DNA of 44,204 bases, from the NCBI GenBank assembly GCA_947487955.1, contig CANKYV010000013.1, positions 1-44,204 of the forward strand, written 5' to 3'. Below the pieces are notes generated by a model, which worked only from the letters and a program-made list of their open reading frames with translations, did not search any database and was not told where the DNA came from. Of the stretch, positions 40,339 through 44,204 are shown piece by piece. Source of the DNA: Alphaproteobacteria bacterium. Its GTDB lineage: Bacteria > Pseudomonadota > Alphaproteobacteria > Paracaedibacterales > CAITNM01. The translations under genes and the position numbers were made by a program. Numbering within the stretch: position 1 is the first letter of the stretch; every line of letters starts with the position of its first letter.

Positions 40339-42492
40339 TTAAGATTGCTTTTTTAAAAAACTGATATGAATACGCTTTGCTTCAGCCATGTCAAACTCAA
40401 CAGCTGCTTGCTCACCTTCAGTATCAATTACATCTCCATAACCAAATTTTTGATGAAAAACACGATCACCTATTTTAAAATGCTGTGCTTGATATTGTGA
40501 AAAACTGGCCGTTCGACGAAATCCCCCGTAACTTGGGTTGCCAGATTCATTGCCATTAGCCTGCATATGTTTAACATGCGCTGCTGGTAACTCACCTAAA
40601 AACCGTGAAGGTAATCCAACTTGCCACCCTTGATGAGGCAATCGACGTCTCAAAGCATATGAAATAGTAGCTTTTTGTTTGGCTCGACTAATACCTACAT
40701 ACCCAAGGCGACGCTCTTCTTCTAAACCAGAGTGACCATTTTCTTTGAGGGATCTTGGGTGAGGAAATAAATTTTCTTCCCAGCCAGGTAAAAACACAAA
40801 ATCAAATTCAAGCCCTTTGGCACCATGCAATGTCATAATACTTAAACAATCATCCACTGACTGATTATTGTTATCAGTCACTAAACTTACGTGGTCTAAA
40901 AATCCGGGAAGGAATTCAAATTCTTCAATCGCATTCACAAATTCTTTTAAATTTTCCAACCGTCCTGGTGCATCTGGCGAATTATCTTCTTGCCACATAG
41001 TGGTATAACCTGATTCATCAAGTAAAGCTTTGACAACATCCACATGAGAATGCGTGTCCAGCATACGGCGCCATCGTTGCATATCATCAAAAAATTGACG
41101 CAAATTAGCTTTCCCAGTTCCTTTGCTTTCATCCATTGCATACATTAGTGCAGCTTTTGGAAGTGAGATATCTTGTTCCCTTGCTAAAGTATGCATATTT
41201 TGCAGCGCAGTTGAACCAATGCCACGCCTAGGCACATTGATGATACGCTCAAAAGCCAAACCATCATCTGGTTGTATTAATACTCTAAGATAAGCAAGCG
41301 CATCCTTAATTTCTTGACGCTCATAAAAACGAAGCCCGCCCACAACGCGGTATGCTAATCCTGTTTTTAAACAGCGCTCCTCAAAATCACGAGTCTGATA
41401 GCTGGCTCTAACCAATATAGCCATGGAGTTTAAACTATGTCCCATGCGTTGATTATCTTCAATTTCAGCGATAACAAACCGAGCTTCACTTTCACTGTCC
41501 CATGTCCCTTTGACAAGCACAGTGTCACCACCTTCTTTTTGTGTCCACAGCTCTTTTCCTAAGCGATCACGATTATTAGCAATAAGCCCTGAAGCAGCAC
41601 CCAGTATATGATTGGTTGAGCGGTAATTCTGCTCAAGACGAACAACTGTAGCATTAGGATAATCTGTTTCAAATTTCAAAATATTAGCAACTTCTGCACC
41701 ACGCCACCCATAAATAGACTGGTCATCATCGCCTACACAGCATAGGTTTCCATAACCATCACCAAGCAAACGTAACCATAGATATTGCGCTGTGTTTGTA
41801 TCTTGATACTCATCCACCATTAGATAGCAAAATTGCTGCTGATAACTATTTAAAATGGTAGGATTCTGCTGAAATAGGACAAGGCAATTTAAAATTAAAT
41901 CGCCAAAGTCCATGGCATTGAGAATTTTCAAGCGTTCTTGATATTGACGATATAGCTGCACATAAAGATCTTGAGGGCTTCCAGCTCGTTCTGGAGTTTT
42001 TGCTTTATCTTTCCAGCGGTTAATAATGCTTGCGACCATTTTTGCTGGCATTTGCTTTTCATCAATATTCTCAGCTTTTAGTATCTGCTTTATTAGGCGC
42101 AATTGATCGTCAGCATCGATAACCGTAAAATTTGTTGAAGTATATCCTAATGCTTGAGCATGCATGCGTAATATACGCATAGAAAGTGAGTGAAAAGTAC
42201 CAAGCCACATACCGTCAACACTTCGTCCTAACAGTGACTGAATACGTTCACGCATTTCATTTGCAGCTTTATTAGTAAAAGTAACAGCTAGAATATTTTG
42301 ATAGCCACACAGCTGTTGATCAAGAATATAGGCAAGACGTGTAGTTAATACACGAGTTTTTCCCGTGCCAGCTCCAGCAAGAATAAGCAAAGGGCCCTCA
42401 CTATGGAGAACCGCCTGCTGTTGTTTAGAATTTAAAGCTTCAAGATAAGAAGGCGCTGAAGCAACGCTTGAGGTAGCCTCAGCACGTACCAT
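40339..42492 (-). CDS. uvrD: ATP-dependent DNA helicase UvrD/PcrA
   Basis: A 717-aa superfamily 1A 3'-5' helicase for excision and mismatch repair. Motifs in order: I AGAGTGKTRVLTTR, Ia AVTFTNKAANEMRER, II VDEYQDTN, III GDDDQSIYGWRGA, IV VRLEQNYRS, V TLHGAKGLEFDFVF, VI YVGISRAKQ. The C-terminus has the Tudor-like RNA-polymerase-binding region (GDRVFHQKFGYGDVI). It follows rpmE by 7 nt in the same operon. With uvrC in the window, two steps of excision repair are represented. Confidence 0.96.
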   Translation of the reverse strand: MVRAEATSSVASAPSYLEALNSKQQQAVLHSEGPLLILAGAGTGKTRVLTTRLAYILDQQLCGYQNILAVTFTNKAANEMRERIQSLLGRSVDGMWLGTFHSLSMRILRMHAQALGYTSTNFTVIDADDQLRLIKQILKAENIDEKQMPAKMVASIINRWKDKAKTPERAGSPQDLYVQLYRQYQERLKILNAMDFGDLILNCLVLFQQNPTILNSYQQQFCYLMVDEYQDTNTAQYLWLRLLGDGYGNLCCVGDDDQSIYGWRGAEVANILKFETDYPNATVVRLEQNYRSTNHILGAASGLIANNRDRLGKELWTQKEGGDTVLVKGTWDSESEARFVIAEIEDNQRMGHSLNSMAILVRASYQTRDFEERCLKTGLAYRVVGGLRFYERQEIKDALAYLRVLIQPDDGLAFERIINVPRRGIGSTALQNMHTLAREQDISLPKAALMYAMDESKGTGKANLRQFFDDMQRWRRMLDTHSHVDVVKALLDESGYTTMWQEDNSPDAPGRLENLKEFVNAIEEFEFLPGFLDHVSLVTDNNNQSVDDCLSIMTLHGAKGLEFDFVFLPGWEENLFPHPRSLKENGHSGLEEERRLGYVGISRAKQKATISYALRRRLPHQGWQVGLPSRFLGELPAAHVKHMQANGNESGNPSYGGFRRTASFSQYQAQHFKIGDRVFHQKFGYGDVIDTEGEQAAVEFDMAEAKRIHISFLKKQS

Positions 42493-42499
42493 CTAATCC

Positions 42500-42724
42500 T
42501 CAGTTCAATCCAAAATTCTGGAATCGTTTACTGAATTTGCTTAATTGACCACCAGAATCAATAAGTTTATGACCACCGCCAGTCCATGCTGGATGAGACT
42601 TTGGATCAATATCTAATTGTAGTGTATCGCCTTCTTTGCCCCATGTACTCTTTGTTTCAAAAGTTGTCCCATCAGTCATTTTGACTGTGATAGCATGGTA
42701 AGCAGGATGTATGTCTTTTTTCAT
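42500..42724 (-). CDS. rpmE: 50S ribosomal protein L31
   Basis: A 74-aa large-subunit protein. [10 protein letters not shown] at the start and [26 protein letters not shown] are typical of alphaproteobacterial L31. It contains no Cys at all, so it is the zinc-independent (C-minus) form, which stays usable when zinc is short. It is first in a seven-gene minus-strand operon that ends with the zinc transporter genes znuC and znuB. Confidence 0.95.
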   Translation of the reverse strand: MKKDIHPAYHAITVKMTDGTTFETKSTWGKEGDTLQLDIDPKSHPAWTGGGHKLIDSGGQLSKFSKRFQNFGLN

Positions 42725-42819
42725 TTAAAATGTCTTCCCTTCGCGAAAAAGAATATATATATCTATACTGAATACAAAAAATAATGCAATGTTTTTCTGC
42801 AAGGATTAGAGGATTTTAT

Positions 42820-43701
42820 ATGAATATTTTAAAAACGTTGACTGTCTTGGGGTGCATTAGCATTAGCGCATTTTGTGTCAGTATTGAAGAATCTATCCGC
42901 CAAAATGAAGTCGTGATTGATGCATTGCAAAAACAGTTAGATGCGATGCAATCAACAGGAGAAAAAAAAGAAGCAATTGAAGCGCTACAAACACATATTG
43001 ACACTATAATTGAACAACAGAATAAACTTTTAGCTCAAAAAATAACACCAGGAGTAGCTGAAAATTTAGTGCCTGCTGCCGCTGATACTGATTTAGATAG
43101 TAGAATCCGCCGAATTGTTCAAGAAGAACTAACAAAGACTGGGACAGCTCTCAAGTCGGGCAGTAACCCTTATGATACTACACATACACCTACATCTGCT
43201 GAATTAGCCGCTACTAAATCGGCAGAAGCTAACGCACCAGCGCTACCTGAGCAACAATCAGAGGCACTAGGTCAATATGAGTTGGCTTTAAAGTTATATG
43301 ATCAAGGTGCTTACAAAGAAGCAGCTGCTGGATTTGGACGTATAATTAAAACTTATCCAGATGATCCTATTTCTGGAAAATCCTTGGTACATTTAGCGTA
43401 TTGCCTTGAAAAGTTAGGTAATAATAAGGGCGCTTCTACTGTTTGCGAAGCTGCATTAAAGAAAAAACTAGATGGTCCTCATCAAGTTGATTGCCAACTT
43501 ATACGGCTACGACTAGCAAAAGAAAGTGGCAATACAGAAGAAATTACTGAAATTCTTAATATCTTAAAAAGTTTACCTTTAACGCCTGAACAACAAAAAA
43601 TGGTCAGCGCATTTCAAAGCAATAAACATGCAGCATCAGTTCCTGCAAAACCTGCACAGGCAAAGACCCCAGCAAAAGCCGCTTTAGCTAATGCTGCATA
43701 A
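42820..43701 (+). CDS. cpoB: CpoB/YbgF-like cell-envelope protein
   Basis: About 293 aa from the ATG at 42820 (AGAGGA about 8 nt upstream); an ATG at 42784 would add 12 residues and spoil the signal peptide. Residues 1-20 form a signal peptide. Then come a coiled-coil (about 22-65, as in the trimerising YbgF N-terminus), a Pro/Ala/Thr linker, and TPR repeats from about residue 150 (QYELALKLYDQGAYKEAAAGF). CpoB coordinates peptidoglycan synthesis with outer-membrane constriction via Tol-Pal. No tol or pal genes are nearby. The Ala/Lys/Pro-rich C-terminal 25 residues are low-complexity. Confidence 0.75.
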   Translation: MNILKTLTVLGCISISAFCVSIEESIRQNEVVIDALQKQLDAMQSTGEKKEAIEALQTHIDTIIEQQNKLLAQKITPGVAENLVPAAADTDLDSRIRRIVQEELTKTGTALKSGSNPYDTTHTPTSAELAATKSAEANAPALPEQQSEALGQYELALKLYDQGAYKEAAAGFGRIIKTYPDDPISGKSLVHLAYCLEKLGNNKGASTVCEAALKKKLDGPHQVDCQLIRLRLAKESGNTEEITEILNILKSLPLTPEQQKMVSAFQSNKHAASVPAKPAQAKTPAKAALANAA

Positions 43702-43759
43702 ATTAAGGATTGGATCCTTACGCAAGGAGTCGTCTTACTCAGGGTTGTGACGAAGTAGA

Positions 43760-43878
43760 GATTGCCACACCTCCTGCGGAGGTTCGCAAAGACGACACTT
43801 TTGTCTCCACAAGACCACAAGTGGTCGTGGTGATCTCGTGTAAGGAATTGCCGCGCTCCTTTGGTCCTCGCAAAGACG
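43760..43878. repeat. Cluster of REP-like palindromes, right
   Basis: Reverse-orientation partners of the left cluster. One unit at 43760-43794 has the core ACCTCC-TGC-GGAGGT. Another at 43847-43878 is the same unit as left 322-353. A GACCAC-AA-GTGGTC palindrome (43813-43826) lies between them, matching the left one. Sequence between units has diverged from the left side. Confidence 0.65.
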
Positions 43879-44204
43879 GTTAGGGCCTCTGCCTTTTCCT
43901 TACTTCTTTTTTCTTCCTACTTGCTGCTTCCTTTTCTCTTCGTTTCCTTTTATTTTCTTTTTTCTCTCGCCTTAGTAGTACCGTAGAAACCTCTTACCCT
44001 GTTACGACCAGGGCTACGTCCATTACCACTGGACATCCGTCGGTTTGCTAGACCAGACATTCCTCCATTACGACTGGAGTTACGCTCGTTACCACCGAGC
44101 ATCCGCCCATTACTACTGGGCATCCGTCACTCGCCTGTACTCAGGGATTATTCCTCTGACCAAGCTGTGCGTACCTTCTGTTGAGGGATTTATTGGCTGT
44201 CCGC
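43847..44204 (-). repeat. Right copy of terminal inverted repeat with hairpin array
   Basis: Reverse complement of 1-353 with six substitutions and a 5-nt insertion in the polypurine part. The hairpin array lies at 43997-44121 (minus strand) with all stems intact. Changes within the array are in the H2 loop (GTGGTAA), the H4 bulge (T for A) and the H4 loop (CTAGCAA). Both copies end the window at the same base, GCGGACAGCC. Confidence 0.9.

Noticed and set aside
1-44204. tRNA and rRNA genes
   Set aside because: No T-loop or acceptor-stem pattern or rRNA signature was noticed on either strand; only the 4.5S RNA is clear. A tRNAscan run would settle this.

Overview
The window is 44.2 kb of AT-rich chromosomal DNA from an alphaproteobacterium. 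The gene set fits a host-associated member of the Holosporales or Paracaedibacter-like lineages. Alphaproteobacterial markers are a MucR/Ros regulator, a DivL-like pseudokinase with Tyr at the phosphoacceptor site, a DnaA-derived HdaA, a COX15-type heme A synthase, the miaB-phoH-ybeY-corC string, divergent ubiG/lysC, and 4.5S RNA directly ahead of dnaX-ybaB. The lineage is inferred from gene content only; no rRNA or tRNA gene was seen.

Both ends carry the same element in opposite orientation (left 1-353, right 43847-44204). It contains six short hairpins at a period of about 21 nt, then a polypurine tract, then REP-like palindromes. The stems differ from unit to unit but always pair, and five of the six loops read GTNGTAA. 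Between the two copies, every change inside the array falls in a loop or bulge. I do not recognise this element and consider it the most interesting thing here. Because the genes between are housekeeping, the window is most likely a contig bounded by two copies of a dispersed repeat rather than a linear plasmid.

Layout. 632-1993: ctaA and a lone cNMP-binding protein. 6125-1985 (minus): mucR-miaB-phoH-ybeY-corC. 6325-8685: divL-like, with a leader that could hide its ribosome binding site. 8682-9386 (minus): ubiG. 9480-11744: lysC and a nitronate monooxygenase-like gene. 11746-13172: two small predicted exported proteins, a second-type deformylase and an MFS remnant. 13173-13724 (minus): ccmA-like. 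13781-16493: two tandem PmtA-like methyltransferases coupled to trkH. 16562-20714: a GNAT gene, 4.5S RNA, dnaX, ybaB, rpsD and map. 20721-22798 (minus): an exported unknown and a GspE-like ATPase. 22855-23769: xerC.

Two long, tightly overlapped minus-strand operons follow. One is rsmH-ftsL-ftsI-murE-DUF4139-hdaA-priA (32081 down to 23778). It joins septum and wall synthesis to control of replication initiation and to replication restart. The other is rpmE-uvrD-two glycosyltransferases-mraY-znuC-znuB (42724 down to 35912). It places mraY with zinc uptake rather than in the dcw cluster. Between them lie uvrC and a ClpX-like AAA+ protein that carries an apparent signal peptide, a candidate exported protein. 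cpoB/ybgF-like closes the unique part at 42820-43701.
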